Assembly (NCBI GenBank): GCA_016648135.1
Contig: JADDOH010002093.1
Location: forward strand, 1 to 64,000
Reading direction: 5' to 3'
Length of the DNA: 64,000 nt
DNA from: Agrypnia vestita
Taxonomy: Eukaryota; Arthropoda; Insecta; Trichoptera; Phryganeidae
This document shows positions 22,218 through 33,400 of the stretch, piece after piece. The notes beneath the pieces were generated by a model. That model did no database searches. It saw nothing but the letters and a program-made list of their open reading frames with translations, and was not told the DNA's origin. How positions within the stretch are numbered: position 1 is the first letter of the stretch; every line of letters begins with the position of its first letter. Position numbers and translations under genes: made by a program.

Positions 22218-22640
22218 TCAAAATTCACTGTAGTATTTCTTTAATGTCTTTTTTATATTTTTTTGTCCCGTTACATTTTTTATTTTATCCGGTAGCTTGT
22301 TGAATAATTTTGGAATTCTGTCTCCATAACAATTATTTGTTTTTTTTATTTCTAGTTTTTTATTCATTATTTGTCTTGTCGTATATTCATGATGTATTGG
22401 TGTTTTGAAACTGTCCTTCTCGTATTCTTCCAGTGTTATTTTATAGTCAAGTTGTTTTTGGATCGGTAAGATTTTACACATTTTGAATAGGTTTTCGGGT
22501 TGGTCCTTACATGCTTTTTTTTTTTTTTTTATTTGCTATTGTTTTAATTATTCTTAATTGTAGTTGTTTTACTTTTTCTAAGTATGATGGATATGTCAAT
22601 CCGTAGCTGTTTAGGCCATCTTGATTATTTTGTGTATGTG
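22218..22640 (-). pseudogene. LINE ORF2 3' tail fragment
   Basis: A minus-strand frame (22481-22218) reads KKTNNCYGDRIPKLFNKLPD followed by 'KIKNVTGQKNIKKTLKKYY' and a stop. This is the 'LFNKLP--IK-----FKK-LK-YL' ending of Jockey/CR1-type LINEs. Upstream the similarity continues weakly to about 22640 with frame breaks. Confidence 0.6.
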
Positions 22641-22972
22641 GCTTTATTCAATGGTACATAATATGTATTCAAATATAGGACTAACAATCTACCTCATCAT
22701 CTCATCCTTTATTCCCAAATACATAATAATCATAATTATTTAATTGCGATGTGTTAATAAAAATCTCCTACATTGTTGAAAATCAATTTAAATCATTGAA
22801 AAGGACCCACTTCTTCAATATTGCAATGGTTCTTATATACATATGGATGAGACTAATCCCTCATGCTAGAGATTTGGCTTTGAAGACTTTTGTCAGTCTT
22901 CTTTGCAAAATATAACAGACAATCAATGATATTTCGCTTCGTGCTCAGAAAGTAATTTTTTACTATCTTTAA

Positions 22973-23161
22973 AGCTACTTATACACATGCTTATTAGTGG
23001 CACATGAGCATGCGCAGTATCGACCTTCTTTAGGCCTTGCTTATTAGTGGCATGTGTGTACGCACATTGCTAGTAATGAGCATGCCACATAGTGGCATGC
23101 TCCAATATCAACCGCCGGTTGATTTATGAGCATGCCACTAATAAGCACGTGTATCTGTGCC
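22973..23161. mobile_element. Short TTAA-flanked MITE
   Basis: 189 bp between TTAA at 22969-22972 and 23162-23165. The ends form an inverted repeat: AGCTACTTATACACATGCTT on the left and, reversed, GGCACAGATACACGTGCTTA on the right, both running into ATTAGTGGCA. The middle repeats the 'GCATGCCACTA' motif. The TTAA target fits a piggyBac-type MITE. Confidence 0.65.
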
Positions 23162-23165
23162 TTAA

Positions 23166-23985
23166 TGCAACTTTCGAGGCGAGAGACAATACTCGTCCGT
23201 GTACACATTTTTTTTTGCATATGTTTGTACATACTTGATAATTTCACAAATCGAATTGCGTGTCCATAAAACTATACATTTTGAAAATGAATGTATTGAT
23301 CTCTACTCTATTATTTAATATTGGCTTGTAAATGAACCACAATAAAACTAAGATTGTGTCCAAATATAACTCACTTTACTTGTCAGAGAAGTGCCCATTG
23401 AAAGTATTGTCTTTTCCAAAGCTAGCTAATAAAATTAAATGAGCAAAATCAAGCAAAAAAAAAGTTGGCATAGGCAGCATTTAAAAATTAAGCTGTTTTA
23501 TTTAAAAACGCTACTTATTTTTTTAATTTGTTAATTTTACCAAAAATACTACTTTTTGAAAGCGTTTTACATATTTAAAACATAAATGATTTTTTTTAGT
23601 TTGGATCTGCCTTTAAAATCTATTTTTTTGATGGACGTCCACCTATATCATCTGTAATCTTTAAAAAAAATGTATTGTGTATTCAATAGTCGCTCTACGT
23701 GTGCCATCCATGTTGTAGTGTACCTACATATACCGTTTATGTTTATTCAGTATTCAATTTCATTTTCAATAAAGTGGGTATTGTATGCAATGTTTTATTT
23801 TTTGCGGCTCCTTACACTCGTAATGTTTATTACACTTGTATATTATATACCTGGAAATCAAGACAGGCAAATTTGAAACTGTATAGCAAAACTAGAGGAT
23901 TTCAAGGAGTAACTGACTTCAGATAAGAGTAAGATTATGTGGCGCATGACGGTGACAAAGACCTCAAAGTGGGCCTCGTAATTTA
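23166..23985. other. No gene seen
   Basis: AT-rich. Overlapping short plus-strand frames at 23670-23926 have no recognisable motif. Confidence 0.4.
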
Positions 23986-23989
23986 AATA

Positions 23990-24180
23990 CAGTAGACTCC
24001 CAATTATCCGGAATGGATGGTGAAAATAAATCACGGATAATCAAATTAGTAAAAAGCATTGAATTATTGTCTAACAACACAGAAAAGTTCCAAAAATCAC
24101 GCGCCTACTACCTGAAAGTCGTGCACGTGTGTGTTTACACACAGCAAAAATGACGCCGGTATACTGCAGGGTTATCAATT
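23990..24180 (+). mobile_element. pogo/Tigger-like element, left end
   Basis: Begins after TA with CAGTAGACTCCCAATTATCC, a typical pogo/Tigger terminal sequence. It then has 'GGATGGTGAAAATAAATCAC' and 'GCGCCTACTACCTGAAAGT', which are also found inside the Harbinger-like element at 16324-16437. The right terminus was not found. Confidence 0.6.
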
Positions 24181-24480
24181 ACTTATTTTTGCACAATTTT
24201 TATTGACTTCACTTAAATGACAATAAAAAAGAAACTGGAATCACTCAAAGAAGGTAAAGAGGAATGCTTTAGATAGCATGGTTGATTTTTCTACAGAAAT
24301 GGACTCGCATTTCTCTTCATTATTATTGACACAGGTCGCACAGTCTAATTTACCACTCATTGTAAAATATTTTCATCATTTAATACTACATGTTCAGTCA
24401 AAAGTTCATCTGAATTAAGCCAATCATACAACACCCTGTACCTGTCAATTTGTCACAAACTTGATAACACTTTCATTGTC

Positions 24481-24972
24481 TTATTAAAGGAAAGACATTC
24501 TTATTGTGAAGTTGTAATTTCAGAACAAATTTCTGTGAATTATTAAACAAATTTTATTAATCAATTAGAAAAGACATACAGAAAAAATCAAATTCACGAA
24601 AAAATATTTAAATGCCACCGGGAATCGAACCACCGACCTTCAATTCTATCCGGGAATGGCGCGTTATCCACTTCGCTACGGCATTCAGGTAGGTTAACGA
24701 AAATTTTTCAACCTTTTATGCAGTCCCAATTTAATTGATTAACATTTTTATTCCATTTTTAAAGCAATCCACTTTTTATAATGCAATAGTCACGAATACC
24801 TTCGCGTAGCTGTCGCTAGAGGACGCCAGAGATAAATTAATTTCATTTTAATTTTTGGAAACATTTGATACAACACAATATATATTAAAGGAAACACATT
24901 CTTATTGTGAAGTTGTAATTTCAGAACAAATTTCTGTGAATTATTAAACAATTTTTATTAATCAATTAGAAA
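24481..24972. repeat. Direct repeat pair (about 88 bp) flanking a tRNA-like SINE
   Basis: The unit starting ATTAAAGGAAAGACATTCTT at about 24482-24570 recurs at about 24883-24971, with a few differences. Between them lies a tRNA-like sequence. The pair may be the ends of an element or a duplicated target block. No terminal inverted repeats were seen. Confidence 0.7.
24612..24690 (-). repeat. tRNA-derived SINE head
   Basis: Reversed, it reads TGCCGTAGCGAAGTGGATAA (box A-like), with GGTCGGTGGTTCGATTCCCG (box B) about 45 bases later. The acceptor and anticodon stems do not form properly, so I call a tRNA-derived SINE rather than a tRNA gene. Confidence 0.55.
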
Positions 24973-25450
24973 TTGTCATTTCCAATTCAGTTTTATTAAT
25001 ATTTTAAATTTGCTACGGCATAAGACCTTCTGTTTCTATAGACGCTCTAAACATAGAGGTGAATTCTCGTGCAGCTAGTTTATCACTGCTTAATTTTTTG
25101 TCTTGTACGGTAATTTTGCAGATGCCTTGCTTCTTTTAAAACCACATTAACAATCCTGAAGACGTGATAAAATCGCTCTGCAACTTTAATTCTTATTATC
25201 ATAAAAACATTTTTTGCTTTGGTGGGGTAATGAATTGCAATAAAATGAATATTATGGCACCCTTATCAGTTGACGTCAAGCAACGTTGCCATCATAAATT
25301 AGAAGTGACAACTGGAAGCAACTAACCCTCACAAAGCACTCAATAATAAAAATAAAATAAATGTTTTTGTAGGTCATTGTAGCGGATACAATTTTGTAGT
25401 ACTACAATTACTTCACTTCATGTAGTTTATCGAATTAGATGAAGTGTGTA

Positions 25451-25904
25451 GAGCTTGATCAAAGTAAATTGGCGTGCGGCGACTTTGGAACTAAAACCCA
25501 CCCCGCCTGCACCCAGCGGTAACCCCTCGCCCTGTCATTCAGTTCAATCTCGTATTTGAGCGTGAGCTGTGACATCTTGATTTCCAATATACACCGAATT
25601 ATTATGTCCAAAACAGTCCGGGATGGTGCAAGAACAATTGCCAATGAAGCATTAAGGTTTTGCGAAGCCGATAAAGCAAATAATGGACCAATATTACCAT
25701 TTAACAGGACTCTAGATAGAGCGGCCGCCATTACTGGTTTGTTTCTTTAGTGTTGCCTGACCAAATTTCTATTAAAGGCTCCGACACCGGTCACCGGACA
25801 TTCTGTATATGTTTATGAATTGTGTAATAAATTTACCCCCTGGCAACTTCTGTTACGCGACAGGGACGCCCTCCCCCGCATGCCAATTTATACTGGTCGC
25901 ACTC
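25451..25904 (+). mobile_element. Tc1/IS630-like MITE, copy C (best preserved)
   Basis: 454 bp flanked by TA (25449-25450; 25905-25906). Left end GAGCTTGATCAAAGTAAATT; right end reversed GAGTGCGACCAGTATAAATT; both run into GGC(G/A)TGCGG. The interior holds an intact short reading frame, listed separately. The 3' part ('CCGACACCGGTCACCGGACA', 'AATTTACCCCCTGGCAACTT') is shared by all four copies. Confidence 0.85.
25604..25750 (+). pseudogene. Truncated transposase N-terminus inside MITE copy C, 48 aa
   Basis: ATG after GAATTATT opens a frame starting [20 protein letters not shown] and ending ...RAAAITGLFL at TAG. The pattern (R-x-x-AR-IA-x-x-x-x-F / P-x-NR-x-x-x-RAA-x-TG) resembles the first helix-turn-helix segment of IS630/Tc1-type insect transposases. 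The rest of the transposase is deleted, and the other three copies have the same start but broken frames. I infer a deletion derivative of an autonomous parent, not a working gene. Confidence 0.5.
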
Positions 25905-26352
25905 TAATGTTTCGGTACCTAATGCAAATGTGGCATACACTAAAAACTAGTGAACATGTGCGTGTTGTTGTCTTCATTTTGAAATGTAGTTTTTCCCTAT
26001 TTAAATATGTACATATTTTTAAAAAAATCCTTGTAATATAATAAAAGTCTTTATTAAAATATTTAAATAGTTTCTTATGATATAAATATTTAAAAAAATA
26101 TTTATTCAATAAGTTGGCTTTTTACATGATTCCAGTCAAAACTTTGACACTTAAAAATAAATTGATATTTTTATCGTTTGGACGCAAGCAACAATATTTC
26201 ATTCAAATCTTTAATTTGTCAAGTCTTTACAATAATCATTTACCTGCCAATTAGTGCAGTCTTCTATATGAATTTAAAATACAAAAGATTTTATAATTTA
26301 AAAAAAATTAGATTAAGTGCATATTGAGAGAGGAGATCCATAATACATAATA

Positions 26353-27192
26353 CAGTAAAACCTCGATGTAACGGACTAATTGGGGGGACGGGGTGTCTGT
26401 TAAAGCCGAAAGTCCGTTATATAAAAATAGGTTTAAAATAAATCAAAAAACTTTTTTTGAAAATATGTAGGTATTGTATTTAGATATAAATAAAAAATAC
26501 AAAACAAACAAAATTCTATTTAATTGTCTTCGGACATTCGTCGTGAAGTGACGTTGCTGTTTGATATCGACGCGCTTGCTTTCGGTAATCCTGCTTTGAA
26601 AAAGGAATCAAGTTTTGTTTGCACTTTTGAAGTTTACTGTTTTTTACCATATTGTTCACATATATGAGATGCAGACATTCCAGACTCCAACTTTTGTATA
26701 ATTTCTAGTTTTTGATTGATTGATTGATTGATTGATTGTTTTGATTGATTGATTTTTGATTTGATTGATTCTTTTCCGTTTATCCATATTTAAAAGGTTG
26801 GTAAAAAAAATTTAATTTATTTACTGGAGTACACTAAATGCGCTCATTCACTTTGAGTAAACAAGTCAAACTGTTGTAGAGTTGCGTGAATCCCCGGCCG
26901 GCGTGGCAAACACCCATAGAAACCTACGCGTTATATCAGGGAATCCCCTAATATACTATCGCTCTGGCTAGGTGAAGTCTACAAGCAGGACGGCATTATG
27001 TCATAAATTCTAGTGCTAGACATATGACATGATTATCATGGCCGATAAAAATTGTTTACATGCGGCAAAACTTGAATATAAGCATGTTTAATATTAACAG
27101 GACTTTTTTAATTTTTTTACATTTGACCGGATTTTCTGTCCGTTATATCCGAAGTCCGTTAAATAGAGATCCGTTATATCGATGTTTTACTG
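26353..27192. mobile_element. pogo/Tigger-like non-autonomous element
   Basis: 840 bp between TA dinucleotides (26351-26352, 27193-27194). Left end CAGTAAAACCTCGATGTAAC; right end reversed CAGTAAAACATCGATATAAC; both continue with GGA. Additional short copies of 'CCGTTATAT' lie near both ends. There is no transposase frame. The element contains a GATT microsatellite. Its right end lies 14 bp from the ERMP1 poly(A) signal. Confidence 0.85.
26711..26770. repeat. (GATT)n microsatellite
   Basis: Runs of TGAT/GATT units with TTT interruptions, inside the pogo/Tigger-like element. Confidence 0.9.
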
Positions 27193-27205
27193 TATTATGA
27201 AATCT

Positions 27206-27211
27206 TTTATT
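27206..27211 (-). terminator. ERMP1 poly(A) signal AATAAA
   Basis: The minus strand reads AATAAA here, about 120 bases downstream of the ERMP1 stop codon (27335-27333). This is the first canonical signal after the stop that I found. Confidence 0.6.
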
Positions 27212-27332
27212 TAATACTTTTCTAAAAAGAATTTTCTTTGATCACTTCTTACTATGCGTGTTGTGCATACATACACATATATTTCTTTTCTGCAAAGATT
27301 CATAATGATTGATGAATACCAAAGTGCTCCCA

Positions 27333-27497
27333 TCAAATAACGTAAACAATATAGGAACTGATCCAGCTGGTCATCTGGACCCAGTCGGGGAACTTCTTGA
27401 TAAAATTCGTAAATTCCAGTGTCCTCTGGTCCTCGTGGTGGACGTGGTTTCCCGCCAGGGCGATGTCTACTATCGGAGCTGTCAGATTTGATGACAC
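27333..27497 (-). CDS. ERMP1: ERMP1 coding exon 17 (terminal)
   Basis: Acceptor TTCTGTTCAG|GTG, phase 0, 54 residues and [23 protein letters not shown] and [20 protein letters not shown] match the usual C-terminus ('FPDW----W--SY'). The longer open frame covering the same bases is in the wrong phase. Confidence 0.92.
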   Translation of the reverse strand: MSSNLTAPIVDIALAGNHVHHEDQRTLEFTNFIKKFPDWVQMTSWISSYIVYVI

Positions 27498-30400
27498 CTG
27501 AACAGAAAATATTACTTATTCTCAATGTGAAAGCTGACAAAATTTATTTGAACATAGAATGTGAATGTTCAGTGGGTATTCCGATAAAATTAGTAAAAAA
27601 TATTGCATTAGAAACAACTCACAAACAACTTTCACTTTGCTTTTTTTATTTCATCTTTAGCGATTGGATCAATACCAGGTGCGTCCAAAACATTATTATT
27701 ATAATTGATAATGGGCAGGCAGCGTAAGCTGATAGGCCCATTTTACTGTCTCTCATTTGAATATCCAGCCTATTCTTAAATTGGTTGACAATGGCTGCAG
27801 ACACAACGCCCTCAGGCAAACTATTCCACATATTGACCGCTCTATTGCTTAATGCATGCTTTCTTGGGTTACACGAGAACCGAGACTTGTTCAACTTCAG
27901 GTGATGTCCTCGAAGGCCCACATTGGTGTTAAATGCAAACATATCTGTCATATTAGGAATATTGTAGTAGCCCGGTAGAATCTTCAATGTCTCGATGAGG
28001 TCACCTCTTGTTCGTTAATTAAATCAAAAAGATTTTAGAAGTTTCTGAGTGTCAATCCTGCTACTCCGACCTGCCATGCGGAAGCTGTTCCATTTTGCTG
28101 CTGCCCTAATACTGCATTATTATTACTCTAATATTAGGTCCTTACATATGAAATTCACGTTTAGTATGGGAGGAACATAAAGTCGATTTTTTTTTATTAT
28201 AATATATTTATTTAATCAAAGTATGTACCATTGCTATCTATGCACTTTTGCCATCTCATAGGTAGTTCATCGATCCCTTTACTAAAAAAACCATTCGGAA
28301 GGGAATCAATAAAATCTTTGAAGGCGGTTTGGACTGCCCCATCGGAGTTGAATTTTTTCCTTTGCAAGAAGTTATCCAAATTTCGAAAAAAATGGTAATC
28401 TGTTGGGGCAAGGTCCGGAGAGTACGGTGGATGTCTTAGACATTCCAATTGAAGCTCCTCTAATTTGGTAGCCGACTGTTGTGCAGTGTATGGTCTAGCG
28501 TTATTATGAAGCAGCAGTGGCCTAGAGCGATTAACCAGCCTCGGTTGTTTAGCAGCTAGCTTTTCCATCATAGTTTGCAGTTGCTGACAATAGACATCTG
28601 CCGTAATCGTCTGGCCAGATTTAAGAAAGCTGTAGTGAACAACACCAGCACTAGTACACCAAACGCTCACAAGTAACTTTTTTGGAGTCAATTTTCGCTT
28701 GGGGCATGGTTTGGCTGGTTCGGCAGGGTTCAGCCAATGCGATGAGCGCTTCCGATTGTCGTACAGGATCCACTTTTCATCACAGGTAATGATTCGATTT
28801 AAAATCCCTTCATTATTGTGCCGGTTGAGTAATGCAACGCAGCAGTCAACGCGCGTTTGTTGATTTGCTTCACTCAATTCGTGAGGTACCCACCTTTCAA
28901 GCTTTTTCACCTTACCAATTTGCTTCAAGTGGATTAAAACAGTTTTATCACTAACACCGCAGCCTGCAGCTAACTCGGATGTGGTTTGTGATGGATCCGC
29001 TTCCACAATAGCCTTCAATTCTTCATTATCAACTTTGGTCTCCGGCCGTCCACGGGGCTTGTTCTGCCGGTCGAAATTTCCAGAACGAAAACGTTGGAAC
29101 CAAAAACGCACTGTGTTTTCTTTTGCGGCACCGTCGCCATACACATCATTAATCCTTCAAGCCGTTTCTGCAGCACTGGTGCCACGGTGGAACTCGTACT
29201 CGTAAATAACGCGATATTTCAAGTTTTTCATTTTGTAAACTGAGTCTCGCAAAGAAAAAAACAATTGAGGAAAAAACAAATGAATTATAATTTTCAAAAC
29301 ACAAATACATGAGTAAATAGCTGTATAAATTTGGATTTGGAATTCCTAACCAAAGAGAAGATATTTGAGATCAAATTTGCCAGTACGGTAAAACGTCAAT
29401 TTCATATGTAAGGACCTAATATTACTCCCTTTCTTTTAACTCGTAGCGTCTGATTGTCGGCTTGTCTGCCGAAAAAACTTTGGATCGATTTTTAGCCCAA
29501 TCGAGCTGAAACTTAGCATGCAGGCTCGTGGCGACGATAAAAATGAGCTAACAAATTTTCGTTTAAAAAAAATTCAATAATTATAGAATAATTTTGGATT
29601 TTTCGAAATTTTTTATTACTCCCTTTTGTAACATCGCCCGACTCGAGCCCGACGTGTGGAGTAGGCGCGAAACCTGTTTCAACTAGTCAATGAGAAAGGG
29701 AGTGTTGTAAAAACTTGGTTTTTAATGGGTTAGTTTTTTTGAGTAATAATTTCTTCATTCATCGATATTAATTTGATCCCCTATGAAGTAGTCCCCATCC
29801 AATACACTGGTGGCAGCGCTCCTGACTTCACATGAGACTGCGATGAAATGAAATTAAGGAGAGCCCAATTATCTTATTACTAATCTAATTGTGCATAAAA
29901 GTAATCATAATAATTTATTTACAAAATATTAGTACAATGAGATATTTGAATTATATTAATGCATTTGTAATTGTAACAATAAAGATATTATGTGCCACTT
30001 TGATTTAATTTTTTTAATAATTAATTTACACTATTCCATATTTTACAACACCGGCTCAATTACTAAAAAAGTGGAAAATCGGGACTCCGCTGCAGTGTGT
30101 GCAATTTTCACTTTGATAATTAAAATAAATCTAAAAACAACTAGTGATTTTGATTTCCATTTAAGGCTTTGTGAATGTGTATCTTTTTTTAACTCACATT
30201 AAACTCCATGGATAGCTCATAATCAGTGGTGACGTCTTCCCTTACAATATTAATAAAGTACGAAGGTCTTCCGTCCCACTCTTCCGAAGCCATTGGCTCA
30301 GTCGGTAAGCTCCATCCCCTGAGAGTGACTCCTTTTCTGGGTGCAAAGGTCACAGTCAGTCTGTCTGGTCCTAGGAGAATGATAAGCGTAAGATGCAAAC

Positions 30401-33400
30401 TAGTTATTTAGATATAAATTGATAAAATTAATTGGAAATTTAATAATATATAAACTTATACACACAATTGCAACCCTATATGATGGAAGCACTGCGTGTG
30501 TAAGAATCAATGGATCATTCACGACATGGTTTGGTATTACAAAAGGTCTCAAACAGGGGTGCGCAATATCTCCATGGCTGTGTGAAACAACTTCGAAGAA
30601 CGTATGAATATGGGAGCGAGAATGAACGATTTTATTGTATGCTGTTTACTGTACGCGGATGATGCGGTATTAATGGCAAATAGTGAACAAGACTAACAGA
30701 ATTTAATAAGCAGGATATACGATGTATGCAAGAAAAGTGACCTCATTATGAATGTTAAGGCTGGACATTCACTGCAAATGCATATTTCATCATTTTTTAC
30801 AAAAATGTGGGTTTTTATTATTAATTTATATCAGAATGTATATGCTAAACAGCATTTTTTTAGGGCGACAACTTAGATGGAACCTTTGTTCTTATATAAA
30901 AATTATAAACTGAATATTATTAACAGTAATTAAGACAATACAAGCATTAATCCACAGACCGCGGCCAAAAAATTCATTTTTTTAGTATCTTAGAGAAGAT
31001 TAATTTTTACTGAATATTTATATGTACGCAAAACTTTCTTTACTAAAATAATTAAGAAATGTTTTATATAAATTATAATTTTTTAAATTTGCAAGAAACT
31101 TTTACATTTTTTGATTATTTTCAAATGTTTTTTTTCATATAAAGAGATGATTTTAAACAATATATTGTATTTACTCCTACACTTTGAGACTTAAACTTAT
31201 TTAAAGCTAGTTTTTTTAAACTAAAAAGACGTTCATGAATATCAAACATAATACTTTTGTTGTCTGTCCCCGTAAGTAACATCCGTAATTTTGTTCAAAT
31301 TCACGACTAAAAAAACGGCCGGAGATGGGGCTTGAACCCCAGGCCACCAAACCCGAACTGGCCATTTCACGCATGTTGCTACAGCCGCCACTCCGTGGAG
31401 CGCCAAAAAGATGCTATAAATATACATACTAGGGATTAACAAAGACACGAACCGATGTTCCGTCATTTTTGACAGGTTGCAACTAGTGTTAAAAAAAAAT
31501 TCAAAGGTATGAAATATGTCAACAAATGACACAATTTTAAAATCAGATTCCATATGCCGTCGGAAGAGGCAGACATCCCTTCGCGGCCAAACTCCTTTTT
31601 CATAAAAAATCACTATCAAACGTGTTTTTATGCCAAATTTGATATTAGTTAGAAGTATTATTATATTATACTATCGAAAGCAATTGATTCATTGCATATA
31701 ATAAGGTTATTTATCTATTTTTCACATGAATTTACTTTTTTTGACGATATTATAAGTTTAAACTGACCTCAGTTTCTACGTCACTATCCGATTTGGTGAC
31801 ATTGGATGTCTCGCAGACTTTGGGTATTGTCCGTGGATTTTGCATGTGATTTGTAAGTCAAATAAATGACTGTATGTATGATATAATTTTTAAATTAAAG
31901 AAAATTATTTTTAATTAATTTATTTATTTTTTAATTCAATACATATATTATTGTAGCATTTTTTTTTTAAATTCTAGATCGAAAATACTTAGATTCACAA
32001 GTATTTTAACATATTATTGGAGAAATATAAATAAGCTTTTTTAAAATTCTAGACTTAAAACATTCAAAATTCAGAAAAAAAATACACAAGCATGAGCTGC
32101 TCTCGAGTGTTTTCCTCGTGATGGTAAGTAAGAAATATAATTCATTTATAAAGATAGCGAAAATAAATAACAAATTGTAAAACTCCATTATAAACTAACG
32201 AGATTCTGTATTTACCTTTGATTACAAAATGAAGTGTACACTTTGGAGGTGACGAAGTACATAGACGATCCTTTAAACTCAAACTCGTGGGAGAAGGTAT
32301 GAAAGGGGCTCCAGATGGTATCCAGCTGCTAGTCTTACTGTCCACAGAGAGGAAACATAGTTAATCACACAATGATTATGCTACAAATTCGATTCATAAT
32401 AATAATTATATACAATTTTATTACCCAATGTTTATGTAAATGCTCTGATGGGCGTATATATACTGAAATAAATAAATAAAAAATAATTTACGTAGCAGTA
32501 TCTTCTTTTTCTTCTACCCCTTGTCCTATTTGGTCGGGGTCCCTGCACCGCATAGGAGGTTACAACTCTTCCTATCTTGGGCTGCGCTCTCCACGTCAGC
32601 CCAAATTAATTGCAACCTCGCTTGCGGTCCTCCAACTGTTTCTGCCAGCTTCTCCTAGGACGACCCTTGGTCTTCTGCTTTCTGGTCTAGCCTGGAACAT
32701 CCGCTTTGGCAGTCTGTCTGCCGGCATCCGTGTGATATGTCCCAGCCGCCGTGGCTGTGATTTCTCGATAAATGTCAATAAGGGTTCCACTTCGAGACTT
32801 TCTCTTATTTGCGTGTTTCTGATTCTGTTCCTTCTGGTGACTCTGACTATTCCTCATAGAAATCCCATCTCGGCGGCCTGTAGCCTTGAGTGGGTTCTTT
32901 CGGTCTTTACCTCTCAAAGGCACATTACACACCAATTGTTTAGACCCACACCCCGATAATTTGGATTTCGACATATCTACTGCGGTACACTGGTATACCA
33001 ACACACAGCACACCTGAACCCGCTTATTATGAAAATCTCCTTTATACCAATCTCTGCCGCTGCCGCTCACCAATAACTGTCAAATAGATCGATATCAACA
33101 GCCGCTGCATATTGGTAAATGTCAAATAGATTGATACTTTACATCACAACACTCAGGTTATTGTGAAATAGGTCGATACCAGAAGTTCTTGCCTTGATCT
33201 TCTTGAATAATCTGTGCATTTTTCTCATGATTATTAATGCATTTTTCTCATGATTATTAATGCATTTTTCTCATGATTATTAATGTTTTCGAGATATTTA
33301 CTCAGAATATGCGGAAAAAATTTACGAAATTCTTAATTTAACAATTTTTTAGTAATTGATTCGACTGACAATCAGTTTCATACAATAAATTTTTTTTGGT

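Noticed and set aside
24612..24690. A minus-strand tRNA gene
   Set aside because: Box A and box B are present but no complete cloverleaf forms, and it sits inside a repeated block.
27211..27540. The 109-aa minus-strand open frame over the ERMP1 last exon
   Set aside because: The correct phase after exon 16 reads a different frame that matches the family C-terminus. The longer frame is a shadow.
33215..33283. A CRISPR-like array
   Set aside because: The repeats are directly adjacent with no spacers, and the genome is eukaryotic.
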